Shown piece by piece: positions 50,591 through 63,046 of a stretch of DNA of 64,000 nt; the stretch's first letter is position 1, and each line of letters begins with the position of its first letter. The notes under the pieces were generated by a model that was not told the origin of the DNA, did not search any database, and was given only the letters and a program-made list of their open reading frames with translations. The position numbers and the translations under genes are program-made. Origin of the DNA: Sindora glabra (Eukaryota > Streptophyta > Magnoliopsida > Fabales > Fabaceae); NCBI GenBank assembly GCA_020226215.1, contig CM035233.1:55327751-55391750 (forward strand), in the 5' to 3' direction.

Positions 50591-51520
50591 TTTTTCAGCA
50601 AAATGTAAAGGACTATCGTAGATTTAATAAAAAGTTATACAGGCCTCTCGTCTATTTCTAAAATACACACAAATATCCCTTCAATTTTATAAAAAAAAAT
50701 ACTATTACTAAACTTATTTGAAAAATTTTGTTAAGAGAATGTTAAATTTAATTACTAAAACATAATCAAAGGTCAAAAGAATTACTTTTGTGATCAAAGT
50801 ACTGATCTTTTATTTATATATGTTCTATACCTATTTTACTTCAAATTTAATCAGTTTAAATATATAAATTTTTTTCAAATATATCTTAAAAGTTTTTGTT
50901 AAGATGCTTTTTTTATATATATTATTTTTAAAAATTAAAATATAATGAATATTTTAGATCCTTGAAATTATCACTAAACAAAAGATTTAATTTTCAAGTT
51001 TTAATATCTATAATTTTATAATTTTATTTAATATGCTTAGTTTATATTATTGATATTTTCCTTTTGAACTATTTATTGTGGTCCGCATTTTTTAGTGATG
51101 TTACCCTATGTTATTTATTATTTTATGTTTAAACGTCTAGAATGATAATTACACTTTAAATATTAGAACAAGTACATATAAAAAAATAAAAAAATTTAGT
51201 AAAAATATCTTTTTTGTATGAGAAGGACTTTACAATATGGAGAAATTTAGAGTAAAATAGGTTTGGGAATATGTATAAATAAAAGAAGGGTAATTTGATC
51301 ACAAAATGATTATTTTGATTGTTTACTACATCTTAACAGGTGAAATTAAAATTCTCTTAATGAAAATTTTAAAGTAAGTTTAGTAATAACTTTTTTGAGA
51401 GAAGGATTGTATATATTTTAAAATTCAATGGAAGTTCTTTGTAGTTTTCATTAAATTTAAGGGAGATTTATATATTTTCTACTATTTTTTATAATTTAAG
51501 GGAGGTTGCATGCGTAAACA
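50591..51520 (+). repeat. Dispersed repeat, family shared with 20270-20809 (copy 2), with inverted ends
   Basis: The inner part (about 50880-51450) matches the repeat at 20270. The outer parts look like degenerate inverted repeats: AAATATCCCTTCAATTTTAT near 50660 against ATAATTTAAGGGAGGTT near 51480. If real, this is a non-autonomous element of roughly 0.9 kb, and copy 1 is its core. No coding content. Confidence 0.5.
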
Positions 51521-51659
51521 TAAAAAGTTGTGTATAGGGTTATTATGTAAGAACGGCTGTAAGGCTGTCGTTGTTAATTGTCATTGTTGGAATCTACCGT
51601 TAGGATTTATGTGTAACGATAAATTAAATAGGTAGATTTGTCAACTTATTATATACCTA

Positions 51660-51910
51660 ATCTCGAAAAAAAAATTATTGTTATATTAATATTAAAAATT
51701 CAATGTTATTTTCATACAAATATTATTAAATGTATTATTTTTTCAATTTAATAATTTAATTTTTTAAAAATAATTAATTTCATATAAAAAATCGATCATT
51801 TCCCGTATCGGATTATTGAGTTCAAATAATAATATACTAAACAATATTTATATGAGAAAAATATCAAATTTTTAATATTAATACAGTACTAAAAATATTC
51901 TCCCTAATCT
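51660..51910. mobile_element. Palindromic MITE, family M, copy 1
   Basis: The left arm (TTAATATTAAAAATTCAATG, then CATACAAATATTATTAAATG) is the inverted partner of the right arm (AACAATATTTATATGAG, then AATTTTTAATATTAATACAG). The whole is about 250 bp, AT-rich and non-coding. The same arms recur at 52735, 53995 and 54860. Confidence 0.65.
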
Positions 51911-52734
51911 CTAGCCTTTTAACTTGGACTCTTGGGGAATTTGGGAAAAGGATATCCTAAATTTTTACATTATCAATTTCCCTTAATTTTAAAGGAAGAT
52001 GGTTTCTTGTTTTGACATTCATGATTTTTTTAATTATTATGATTCATAATTTTAAAACATAAAATTCATAATTTTTTTATATTTACACTTAAATTTTAAT
52101 TGAGGGAAAATATATACAGGAATTCTGTCCATTTCCACAAGAAATGATAGAATATAATCAAATATAAACTAATTGATGCCTTCGTTTTTGGAAAAAAAAA
52201 TTTGAAATTTTGTAAGTTTCATCCAACATTTGAATTTAATAAGAAACCTGATACGATTCGGAATAGGAAAGCAAAGCAGCAATTCTCTACTCTGTCGGAT
52301 GAAGACAACAAATAGTCCAGTGGTCAGTAGGAAAAATCAAAAAGATAAAAATAAAAACAATGATACCGCGGGATCCCCCACACTTTCAATGCCGTTGAAA
52401 ATGTGGTTGCCTACACGTGTTATTACATAGAGATTTAAATTTCGAAAAAATTATTAAAATGAGAGAAATTTATTAATATTTTAATTTTTGTGGTGATTGT
52501 TTATCATTAATGATTAAAAAAAATACCAACCAATCAATCAACTCACCAATAACCTACTTGGACCTGTTCAATTATATTTTGATATATACTCATAACTTAA
52601 TTTTAAAGGTCTAAAATTTAATTTAACTTATTCATATTTTAATATTTTATTTACTTAAATTTTCATTATTATATTTTATTTTTATTTGTAATTAACACCT
52701 TATTATCATCCATTAGTTTGTGAATTTCAAAATA

Positions 52735-52950
52735 TAATTTTTAGTGCTATGTCAATAACAAATTCAATATTACTTCCATATAATCTTTATTAAATATTTT
52801 TATTTGAAAAAAATAATTTGATTAAAAAATTAATTTTTTTAAGTAAGAAATTAAATTATTGAATAAAAACATATTTAAGAAAAAATATATGAAAGTAATA
52901 TTGAATTTTCGATTTTAATATACTACCAAAAATTTTTCTCTAAATTTCGA
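52735..52950. mobile_element. Palindromic MITE, family M, copy 2
   Basis: Left arm AATTCAATATTACTTCCATA and right arm TATGAAAGTAATATTGAATT are near-perfect inverted partners. Outer ends (TTTTTAGTGCTATG and TATACTACCAAAAATTTTTC) match those of the other family M copies. AT-rich and non-coding. Confidence 0.65.
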
Positions 52951-53994
52951 TAATTAAACTTATTCTACGTGACAAACATTTGATTATGTATGCTGTTTAA
53001 CTGTCAAAATAACAATATATATCACATTATAGAAAATTTAAAATATGAAAAAATTTTGTGTCAAAGTGAATATATTGTGTATTTAAAGAAAATATAAACA
53101 CAACACTTATAGAATTCACAAAACACAGATAAAATTCAGCTTTAACGTTATATTTATTTTTCTTCTACAATTCATGATAAATCAAGTATATACAAGGATC
53201 GCCCCTAAAAACATTATATTTTGTGCAAGTTATCATATGGTATATTTTACCATATTGTTTAGGTGTTTTAAGTTTTTTCACGACGGCACACTTAATATAT
53301 ATATATATATCACTTTGAAAACTTATAATATGAATTATGAATGTAATATTTAAAAAGATTGTACAATTTGCTTGTGTAGCAAAAATAATAATTTTTGACA
53401 TACATGAAGTAATTTGAATGAATATAGATTGAGTTTATATATTTTTGACATATAAATGGATAGATCCATTTAATACGAATAATAAATGAATTAAATTAGA
53501 GTTATAAATAAGTTAATATATCAATATATTTAAGGATTTATACTAAAAATTTAAAAATATTATTTAAAATAATTAATAATAAAATTATTAATAATTATAT
53601 AATAAAAATTTAAAATTCATATTTAATAAAATGACAATAAAAATTAAAAAAATATTAATGATTGAAAATATTTTTTTAAAAAATAACAAGTAATTAAATA
53701 TAATAAATAAGTTTATAATATAAATTTTATTAATTAAAATTATAAAATAAATTAGATAAATTAACTCACTTTGACATATTTAATAAATAAATTGATTTGG
53801 TATAATATAATTATTATTCAGATCAAGCTCAAATTAAGTTTATTTCATATTGTTATTAGTTTTTAACTTAACACATAAATATGAATTATTACTCATATTA
53901 TTTAGTAACAAAATATCATGCACCATCGTTCATGTATTTATTTTCCCCTTTCCATCCCTCTTCTCTACTTTTGTCGTGAATGTGGCTAGTTTAT

Positions 53995-54190
53995 TAAAAA
54001 AAAAAACATTATATTAGCATTGAAATTTTATTATCATCTTCATACAAATATTATCAAATATATTATTTTTTAACCTATCAATCTACTCTCTTAGAAAACC
54101 AATAAAAAAGATATGTTTAATAATATTTGTATGGAAGTAATATTAGATTTTTAGTACTAATATAGTATTAAATTTTTTGCTCTAATCTAC
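53995..54190. mobile_element. Palindromic MITE, family M, copy 3
   Basis: Left arm ATTATATTAGCATTGAAATT, then CATACAAATATTATCAAATA; right arm TAATAATATTTGTATGGAAG, then TTTTTAGTACTAATATAG. The arms pair by inversion and match copies 1, 2 and 4. It is shorter in the middle than the others. Confidence 0.65.
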
Positions 54191-54859
54191 CTATCTAATT
54201 GTTCATTATGATATGCCTTGCTTCCGCTTACTTAATTTGACTTTAACATATAATTAATTGATATCATTACAAATTTAAGTAAGCACTGATGTAAGTATAG
54301 ATTAATCATTTCTTTTATCCTCTACTAGCCATTTAAGTATTGTTGCAATGGTTTTTGCCTTTTTGGGCATTATGAAACAAATCTAAGCAGATTTATTTAC
54401 GTTGAGCCCGGTAATGTTTGGAGTTCAATATATTTATAGTTTTTCACCAATTTTAAAAATAAAACATTAAATTGAATAGAAAATCTCATTATTATATTTA
54501 TTGTTAAAATAATGACGAAAAAATTGAAGCTTAAAATTAACTTTTAACGTATTATTCAAACCTCCAACCAGTAGATTATAATTTAGTGACTTGAATCTAG
54601 CTCGTCATCTGGTGATATATTGCCCATATATTGTTGAAGATGACTATTTAAATTTATTTTGATACATGAAAAATTCAAATGCTAGAGTACTACGGCCTTA
54701 AATTAAGCGGGCATGGTTGCTATATGATTATTATCACAATCCCACCAACCAAATTAAAAATTATTATATGCCCTAACCCTGTTTAATTTTTTTTGTTGTT
54801 TTGGATAGCACCGAATTTGCTCACCCACATAACGTGGCCAATCCCCGTCTTTCTAATTT

Positions 54860-55105
54860 AATAAAAAAATTATCTAATGCTATATTAGCATTAAAAATTC
54901 AGTATTATTTTTATACAAATATTACTAAATATATTATTTTTAATTTAATAATCTAATTTAAAAAAAATAATTAATTTTTTGCTAAAAATAAATATTTTTA
55001 TCAAATTAAATTATTAAATTGAAAAAATGATATAATTAATAATATTTGTATAAAAATAATATTGAATTTTCAATATGAAAGTAGTACGAAAAGTTTTTCC
55101 TTGTT
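54860..55105. mobile_element. Palindromic MITE, family M, copy 4, next to the dioxygenase promoter
   Basis: Left arm GCATTAAAAATTCAGTATTA, then ATACAAATATTACTAAATAT; right arm AATAATATTTGTATAAAAAT, then AATATTGAATTTTCAATATG. The arms pair over roughly 75-90 bp with few mismatches. The right end is about 50 bp upstream of the TATA box at 55153, so the element forms part of the proximal promoter region of the dioxygenase gene. Confidence 0.7.
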
Positions 55106-55152
55106 TAGAAAGAAACAAACACAATAGACAGCCGTAGTCTCCATAATTCTTC

Positions 55153-55158
55153 TATAAA
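55153..55158 (+). promoter_or_regulatory. TATA box of the AOP-like dioxygenase gene
   Basis: TATAAA in the context TTCTATAAATTCC, 71 bases before the ATG. This implies a 5' leader of about 45 nt. Confidence 0.6.
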
Positions 55159-55229
55159 TTCCACCAGATTCCATCAAAAGCTGTAACTCAAAACCAGCAA
55201 ACGAAGACAAAAACATTGAAAATTTGCTA

Positions 55230-57676
55230 ATGGGTTCTGAAAGTCAGTCCAATCTTCCAGTTCTTGATTTCACTAAGGAAGATTTGAAGCCAGGCACAGA
55301 TTCCTGGCTATCTGCATGCAAAAGTGTTCGCCAGGCACTTGAAGAATGGGGCTGCTTTATTGTTGTTTACAACAAAGCTTCCAGGGAGCTTCAAAACGGT
55401 GTGTTTGAAGCCTTGAAGGAGCTCTTTGACGTGCCGTCAGAAACCAAAATGAGAAACAGATATGATGGGAAGCCCTTAAAGGGCTATGTTGGTCAGAACC
55501 CTAAAATCCCTCTCCATGAAAGCTTGGGAATTGATGAAGGAACAACTCATGAGGGGATTCAGAGTTTCACTCATCTCATGTGGCCTAATGGAAATGATCA
55601 ATTCTGGTTAGAATTTAGTTCTTAATTTATTTAATTTTAGTCCAAATGCATATATTTTTTACATATAGTTGGTTCCATGATGTCAAGAATTTTTTTTAAA
55701 AGAAGTGTTAAAAGAAATTTTCATCCAATTCTAATCAAGCAAATGACTGTTACTCACACATATACTGTTATGTCATAAAAATTGTTAAAATAATTTTACT
55801 GTTGATAAAAAATTTTATTTGTTGTATTCTCTAAAGATATATTGCCTTTAAGACTGATAATATAAATGTTTTTTGAACTGATACTGTATCGAACTTAAAT
55901 GAAGTTTTAAACTATTTTTATTATTTTAATGAATTTAGCATTGACTTATTCATTTATCGCTGTAAAATTTACACTGATATATTATACGGCAAGTCATTTA
56001 AACTCAGCTGGTAACTTAACTTCTTACTGGTTGAATTCTCTTACATGATCATCGATTAAGAATTTCCTCAATTTTATTTCCCTTATTGTTAATTTTTTTA
56101 GTAAATATTTGCACGAGTATGCAAAAATAGCAGAAGAATTGGACCAGATGGTGGGAAGAATGATATTTGAAAGCTATGATTTGGAGAAGTACTATGAATC
56201 ATATAAAGGATCAACCACCTATCTTCTTAGGCTTCTGAGACACACAGCTGCAGGAGAGGAGCAGCCTAACCTGGGTTTTGTGGCTCACACTGACAAGAGC
56301 TTCACAACCATTCTTCACCAAAATCATGTCAATGCTTTGGTGGTTGAGATGAGGGATGGCACCTGGAGTACCGTTGATTTCTCTTCTCCCGCTTCCTTTG
56401 TTGTTATGGCAGGTGATGCACTCATGGTAAGAGAGACTTACTAATTATTACTATTATCATTTTTAATTGAATATGAATACGATATGGGAGAGACTGCATT
56501 TTTAATTAGTTTAAAACAATCAAATGCCAAAAATGTTATGGGATATACAGATTTTAAAAATTATTTGCTCAAATGGTCGACACAAATTATATAAAATGAA
56601 TTTTTGTTGATACTTTTAGTGATACAATATAATTGTATTTAATATTATTTTGAAAACTTCTTCTCTTCGTTCTCTTGAATTTGAAATCATATGTTACATA
56701 TAAGTATTAAATGACTTGTTACTCTTGTTTAAATGTTGAAATGAACTCAATTCTACGGATGAATTTGGTTCGTGCATGGCCAATCCACAAATGGATCAGA
56801 TGAATCCACTTAATAGTTATACTCTTATTATTAAAACAAATTAGATGAAGACTTTTAACAAAGAGAAATTCTTAGGTATGCATCATCTATTAAATGAAAT
56901 TATTTTAAAATAATTTTTAAGTATTAAATTATTTAATATTTTTTATTTAGTGTAATAATTGTAATTGTTTATTGCATTTGAGTATTTATGAATTTTTTAT
57001 TGATTTGTGCCTACCACAAAACCTTCATCTAAACTTTAATTAGTATGAGATTTATCAAAATGTGCTAAGTTCAATTATTTAAATAATTAAATGTAATAAT
57101 TATAATTATGATTATTACCCTAAATTAAAATTCATAAATAATTTAATATTTAAAAATTATTTAAAAAACTTGATGTAATACATATGTACCTAAGAATTTT
57201 TTTGGGTAATATATTATTTAAACCCATGGCCACAAGATAGATCACGCTTAATGACTTTTCAGGCTACTACTCTACATCCGCATAAAATCTCACATTTGGG
57301 AACATAAACGGAACAAACCTAAAACGATGAAGAATTTCATTTTACTTGGTTTACTACATGACTCCCATTTACCGTTTTTTATAGGTATAAATAAATTATT
57401 TATATATAATTAGTATGGCTAATAGTCTTTTTTTTTTAATAAAAAAATTGGTAGGCATGGAGCAATGACAGAATACAAGCTCCAAAGCATAAAGTAGTGA
57501 TGAATGGGAAAGAAACAAGGTACTCGCTTGGTCTATTTGCCTTCAACAAAGGGACCGTCAAAGTGCCTGAGGAGCTTGTTGATGAACAGCACCCATTGCA
57601 GTACAAGCCATTTGAGCATCTTGGCTTGCTCAATTTTGCTTATAGTGCCAACATCAAAGCCTATTGTGGTGTTTAA
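55230..57676 (+). CDS. 2-oxoglutarate/Fe(II)-dependent dioxygenase, AOP-like (three exons)
   Basis: These soluble enzymes couple 2-oxoglutarate decarboxylation to oxidation of a specialised metabolite; AOP proteins act on glucosinolate side chains in Brassicaceae, and related proteins elsewhere have unknown substrates. Exons are 55230-55606, 56102-56426 and 57455-57676. Intron 1 splits the codon TG/T (GTTAGA donor, TTTTTTAG acceptor); intron 2 is phase 0. The product is 307 aa, normal for the family. The N-terminal domain has LPVLDFTKEDL near residue 9 and WGCF at 40-43. The jelly-roll core carries the iron ligands His188, Asp190 (AHTD) and His246 (PKHKV), and the 2-oxoglutarate contact Arg256-x-Ser258 (RYSLGLF). 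All catalytic residues are present. The start is the ATG at 55230; the frame is open a little further upstream but only through a TTG. No neighbouring biosynthetic cluster gene is visible, so the substrate cannot be inferred. Confidence 0.93.
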
Positions 57677-57860
57677 AAGTCTTTTTCAGTCCAATTAAAT
57701 TTGCTGGTAAAACGTTCGGCCTTTTAATTGGAAGTGAGAGTCTGTCCTTCTATTCTCAGTGCAGAGTTTATACATAAAACTGAGTGTACTTTCGTGGATT
57801 GTTGGTCGTTAGTCGCCAGTCATGAGTTGTAAGAAAGCAGTGTATTGTAAAATTTCTCTA

Positions 57861-57899
57861 ACACACACACACACACACACACACGTGTGTGTGAATAAA
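57861..57899 (+). repeat. AC/GT microsatellite hairpin beside a polyadenylation signal
   Basis: Twelve AC units (57861-57884) run directly into GTGTGTGTG (57885-57893), and AATAAA follows at once (57894-57899). In the 3' UTR RNA of the dioxygenase gene, the AC and GU parts could pair as a hairpin immediately before the polyadenylation signal. The 3' UTR would be about 240 nt. Confidence 0.7.
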
Positions 57900-59479
57900 A
57901 AAGATATGTCTATCATGTTATCGGTAAATGTATTGTGCCAAAAGGTCCGTGTTATATGGGAGTTGTCTCCCTCGGAACTGAAGTTTATAATTAGTTTATG
58001 AATTTACATTTAATAATAAGACGGTATACATCAAAAATAAAATTTGAAATTGAGTTTCAAATGTTAATTAAGAGTTGTCATTAAATATAAAATATTAAGA
58101 TAAATTTGTAATTTTTTTTAATAAATATAAAATATTTAGAATTCAATTTTAAATTTTATTTTTTAAACTTACAATATTTTTGTAAATTTAATTTATTATT
58201 AGTATAAATTTATTTTATATTATTATATTACTATATTAATAAAAAAATGTAAAATTTTTTAATTATTAGTATTTTTTAATGATATATTTTCTTCTAATGT
58301 ATTAATTGTAAATATTTTACATCAAAGTTAATTAAATTTAATCTCTCATATTTTATTATAAAACTTAGATTTTAATCTCAAATTTTAACTTTAGCCCATG
58401 AAAGGAATGACTAGTATTAACAAGGCTGATTGTAACACAGCACGATTTGGTGCAAAAGGATTTCTACACCTATTTATGAAGTTACCGGAATTCTTTTAGT
58501 TAGTTTTTAGCAATTTATTGGTGATTTATAATTGTTTATGGTGGTTTAATTTGATTTGTGACTATGATGATTTAATTTATACTTGATTAGGGATAAATGT
58601 AATTCAATGTGTTTCCTTTCTTATGTAGACATTCTCTTATATAAATAGATTTGTTGAGGCGGATGAAGTGATCAATAACAATAAAATACAATGATAATCA
58701 TTTATATGTAAAGTATCACAAATAATGGATTTAGTCTGAGGTTGACATAATTTTGTCTAACTTGACATTAAAATCAAGAGTAGTATAGAAAATGATAATA
58801 ATAATTGGATTTGGGGCTAAGATTAATTAGCTTGATAAAGGGTTGGTATTTGTAAATATTAATCTGTTGAATTATTAAATTAACTTATTAACCTGATAAT
58901 ATAAATAATAAATAATTAATTTATTAGTTTATATTAAAAATTATAATTTAGTGTATTAAGTATTAAAATTTTATGTAAGAGTAATATTAAATAATTTTTA
59001 ACATCAAAATTAATGAGGTTATATATTTATATTATCAACATATATTACATAAGCTTATCAAAATAGTTAAATACATTAAAGTTAAAAAATTAATAAAAAT
59101 TATGTGAAAAATTAAAATTATTATTATAAAAAAATTAAAAAAATATTTATATAGTAATTATTATAACTATGTATGCATAAAATAATTACTATAACTAAAT
59201 AAACACACTAATTTATTATATTAAAATCATGATATATTCATTTATATATTGTGAATTTAATTAACAAAATATTTTTACCTATTTTAATTAATACTAAAAT
59301 TTCTTTGACTAAGTTTTGTAATTTTTACTCTTTTAATTGAGAGATTTTCTCCATTAAAAATTGTTATACCTTAATTTAGTTTCTTACTATTATAATAATA
59401 ATAATAAATTGTAAAATTCATCTAAAATTGTTTAATAAAAGTCAACTTGAAATTAAAATTTAAATTGTAATTATAACAA
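57900..59479. other. AT-rich intergenic sequence
   Basis: No gene or element is recognised. The stretch is AT-rich with short AAT runs (for example about 59394-59406). The part at 58180-58380 shares AT-rich words, in inverted orientation, with the repeat-like stretches near 19100 and 27650. Confidence 0.45.
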
Positions 59480-59759
59480 CTTGATCTAATTTAACTTAAT
59501 AAGAAAATAACTAGATATAAAGAAAGTTTAGACGAAAAAGTTATTTTTACATTACACAATGATCTCAATATATATACATCAGATCTCCTATTTCTACAAC
59601 AATGAATATTCCTAAAATTTCTCCTATCACTAGATTTTACGTAACTAATTACAAATATACATTAATGTAATAATATCATGCACATAATTTGCTCAAGATT
59701 CTATGTGACTAATTATAGATATACATTAATGTAATAATATCATGTTTATGATTTGCTCA
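59480..59759 (-). mobile_element. Copia retrotransposon 3' LTR (host element)
   Basis: On the minus strand the polypurine tract TTGAGGGGGG is followed by TGAGCAAATC, which marks the LTR start at 59759. Inside the LTR a block of about 68 bp occurs twice (TACATTAATGTAATAATATC at about 59659-59678 and 59732-59751 on the plus strand). The far end near 59480 is not defined: I could not see a clear CA terminus or target-site duplication. Confidence 0.55.
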
Positions 59760-59996
59760 TTACCCCCCTCAAGTTAGTGCATAAAGATTATGAATGCCCA
59801 ACTTGCCCAATAAAGAGAAAAATTGAGGCCACCTAAGTGCTTTTGTAATAATGTCAGTTAATTATGTACTGGGAGGCATATAAGCAAGACGAATGTTGCT
59901 TTTAAGTATCTTATCTCCAACAAAGTGACAATTAACTTCAATATGCTTTGTCTGTTCATGGAAGACAAGATTTTTAGCAATGTGAAGAGCAATCTG

Positions 59997-61742
59997 TGTT
60001 GGTGTGTGTCCTAGAACCAATCATATAGATGATTGAAGTTATACACAATGTATTATGTTTTATTTTAGGTAATTTAATTATTATATTTTATTTTTATAAT
60101 TTTATTATTATGCGCAATTTATAACTTAATATAATAATTATTCTTAAAATAGTTTCGCTTTTCCTAAAATGCCTCTAGTCAAGTATTATTACGAAAAGAA
60201 TAGTAATAATATATCGAGACTAGTATGTATAGTGACTGATGATTACGAATCATAGATATGTGATATCAAGTTAATACATGAGTATATTGCTAGTGAACAA
60301 TGTACTGGACTGATCCACTATGAGAATATTGCATGGATAGATGTGTCATAAGTTATTCTCATATGATCACAAATACACCTAAACCTTTGACCTAAAGTCA
60401 CTACGGTTCCCTACATGAGGAATTACTCACTTTAATATTGTCTTATGTCACCTTTAATCAGGATAACAAGTAGGGCATTGATTGGGTGTGTTATAAATCG
60501 TGCAGAGGGAAGTAAGTGATGTAGATGGGATTTTGTTACTCTTCTATAAAAGAGAAATATCCTTGGGCCCCTTAATTGAGTGAGACTTAGAAATGTATGG
60601 CCATGCTCAATTGAATTAATATGTGATATTAATCATTTATTTTAAGTCTACTCAATATCAAGAAATATAAATTGAACATTGACGAGGATGACACATTCCA
60701 TATCTCTAGTTCAGTTTGGATATTATTACAAAAGGGTTATGATGCAAAACGTTGATCATGTATTAGGTGGATGTTGAATCACAGATATTCTTACTACTTG
60801 AGTGACAGTGATGTATTGCTAGATACTGCTTACTGTCTATGACTCAATAATAAGTCATTGTTAATGTAGTAAGAACCTACAAGGTCACACAAAAAGAGTA
60901 GGAATAAGATAATAATTAATTAGACTTTAATTATATTAATATCCAATTAATTGGACTTATTTTCGTGCATATATATATATTATTAAGAATAATAAATTCA
61001 CGTAATATATATATATTATGTGATATTATTTGATATTAAAGTAATATCAAATAATTACGTTATCAGATATTAGATAAATATATTATAAAATAATATTATT
61101 TTGATATTTGATAACTATATGTAATTATCTAATATTAAGATATTTATATTATGAGATAATATTATCTAATATTAGATAATTAATAGATAAGTCATATCTC
61201 TCTTCATTATATATGTAATTATCTAATATTAAGATATTTATATTATGAGATAATATTATCTAATATTAGATAATTAATAGATAAGTCATATCTCTCTTCA
61301 TTATCTCTAGGATAAGGATAAAATGAGTTGTTAAGTGTGATTAGGATTTTAGAAGCATTATCCTAATAGGACTATGATTGTGACTTGCCTAAGTTCTATA
61401 AAAGGGGGCTTGAGGGTAGCACATTAGCGAGACGCTCATAGATTTCCTAAAACCCAAAATCACTCAGAAAATATCAAAATCCTAGTTTCTAGAGAGAGAA
61501 ACGCATCCTAGCAGATTCGTGGAGGGCGAGAGGTTGTTGTTCACTCCGTGTGGATACCGTAGAGACGTTGTACCTTCCGGCCAGCATTTGATTCATCCGC
61601 TCTCAAGTTTTGATCAGTAGAAACACGAGTGCCCAATAGGTAAAATCCTAATTATTGATTTATGCTTTTTGCATGGATCCTAGGTAGAATTCGGATTAAA
61701 ATTTTGAAATTCTCCTGCATGTAATAATCCGAATTCATAACA
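59997..61742 (+). mobile_element. Solo LTR inserted in the Copia element
   Basis: The element starts TGTTGGTGTG and ends TTCATAACA (TG...CA), 1746 bp. It is flanked by ATCTG (59992-59996) and GTCTG (61743-61747), a 5-bp target-site duplication with one mismatch; removing the insert and one copy restores the Copia reading across the site. Orientation is plus: a TATAAAAG box at 61397-61404 is followed by the presumed transcript start and leader. The ends match those of the second LTR at 63047. No internal coding region is present, so it is a solo LTR formed by recombination, or a very short element. It contains a 94-bp tandem duplication. Confidence 0.8.
61117..61304 (+). repeat. Tandem duplication, period 94 bp, inside the solo LTR
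   Basis: Two copies that look identical by eye: 61117-61210 and 61211-61304, each starting ATATGTAATTATCTAATATT and ending CTCTCTTCATTAT. The inverted LTR at the right edge has the same sequence only once (around 63480-63575), so the doubling happened in this LTR copy or its lineage. The unit is itself palindrome-rich (AGATAATATTATCT). Confidence 0.85.
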
Positions 61743-63046
61743 GTCTGGCTGTCACAATAAGTTACATTGGTTAAGTATGAGAGATACTGAGGCTAGAAAG
61801 AAGGCCTTAAGCCATTTTAGTTCACAAATAGTGGTAGCTATAGAACGATACCCAGCTTCAACAAAAGATCTAGAGAGTGTGTTACTTCTTGGTTTTCCAA
61901 GATATGGGTGAGTGACCAAGAAGGATAAACCACCCTATGAGTGAGTGTCAAGTCAAAAGGCAGCTAACCCAATCTGAATCACACAATCCGTAGAACTATA
62001 AATTGCTATCGCTTCGTAGCATGATACCTTGCTCGGGATTGCCTTTTAAATAACGAACTACATGCAAAGCAGCCTCCCAATGTGCTTGCTTTGGTTGCTA
62101 CATGAACTGAGATAGGATGTGAACACAGTATGAAAGCTCTGGTCTCATGAAGCATAAGTAGATAAGGTGACCTACTAAGCATTTATATTTCTCGAGCTAA
62201 GTAAAGGACTCTCCGACAGCAAGAGCTAAATGGTGGTTCTGCTCAAGTGCGGTGTAGGCAGGTTTAGAACCAATAAGACTAGTCTCAGTAATTATGTCCA
62301 AAGCATACTTCCTTTGAGAAAGAAAACTTCTCATGGACAATTTTGCAACTTCTACACCAAGGAAATATTTCAAAGTCCCTAAATCCTTCATATGAAAGCA
62401 AGTGTTCAAGTAAATTTTAAACATCGAAATAGTGGCATGATCGTTCTTAAAAATAATGAGATCATCAGCATAATGATCAAACAATGATTTTTTGAATTCA
62501 TACACTTTAAGTGCAATGGAGAGCTTGGCAAACTAACACATTGGATCTTGCTTAAGCCCGTACAGTGATTTACGAAGTCTGCATACCATCCCGAGTTATT
62601 TAGTATGGAAATCAGGTGGTGGTTTCATGAAAACCTCTTCTTGAAGGTTCCCATGGAGGAAAGCATTGTGCACATCCATCGGATGTAATTCTTAGTCCTT
62701 TATTGCAGCTACTGCCAAACTAGTTCGCACGGTTACCATTTTAGTGACAGATGCAAAAGTCTCATTATAGTTTACCCTTTTAACTTGGTGATTGCCAACA
62801 ATAACTAAGCAAGCTTTAAACCTCTTCACTGTCCCGTCAGATTTGTGTTTGATTTTATAAACCCATTTTCATCCAAGTGCCTTCTTTCCTAGAGTTAAGT
62901 GAGTAATGGTCCATGTTTTATTTTTTTCAAGTACTTGAATCTCGCTTTGCATGGTTTCCTTCTATTTAAGATCTTTTATTGCTTTAGTATACGTGACAGG
63001 CTCTTTGTCATAATCAAGACTTGCAAGAAAAGCCCGATGTGCTAAA

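Larger units (their letters stand above)
51911..55150. other. AT-rich intergenic sequence upstream of the dioxygenase gene
   Basis: Apart from the family M elements no gene or RNA is visible. Frames at 52230-52430 and 53165-53401 are not recognisable. A short AT run lies at about 53298-53312. Confidence 0.5.
59760..63046 (-). pseudogene. Degenerate Copia pol (reverse transcriptase and RNase H), split by insertions
   Basis: Read on the minus strand from 63046 to 61743 and then 59996 to 59760, one frame with about a dozen stops gives the Copia order. First comes the N-terminal reverse transcriptase region with W-V-Y-K-I-K near 62860 and MDVHNAFLHG near 62670. SLYGLKQ lies near 62555 and the active-site YADD at about 62461-62472, in place of the usual YVDD and after an apparent deletion of some 20 residues. 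KYFLGVEVA, the RNase H CDS motif and finally TKHIEVNCHFVGDKILKSN follow, ending at the polypurine tract. The RNase H codons for Q-T-A-L are interrupted by an LTR at 59997-61742. Integrase and gag are not in the window. The element is dead. Confidence 0.85.
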
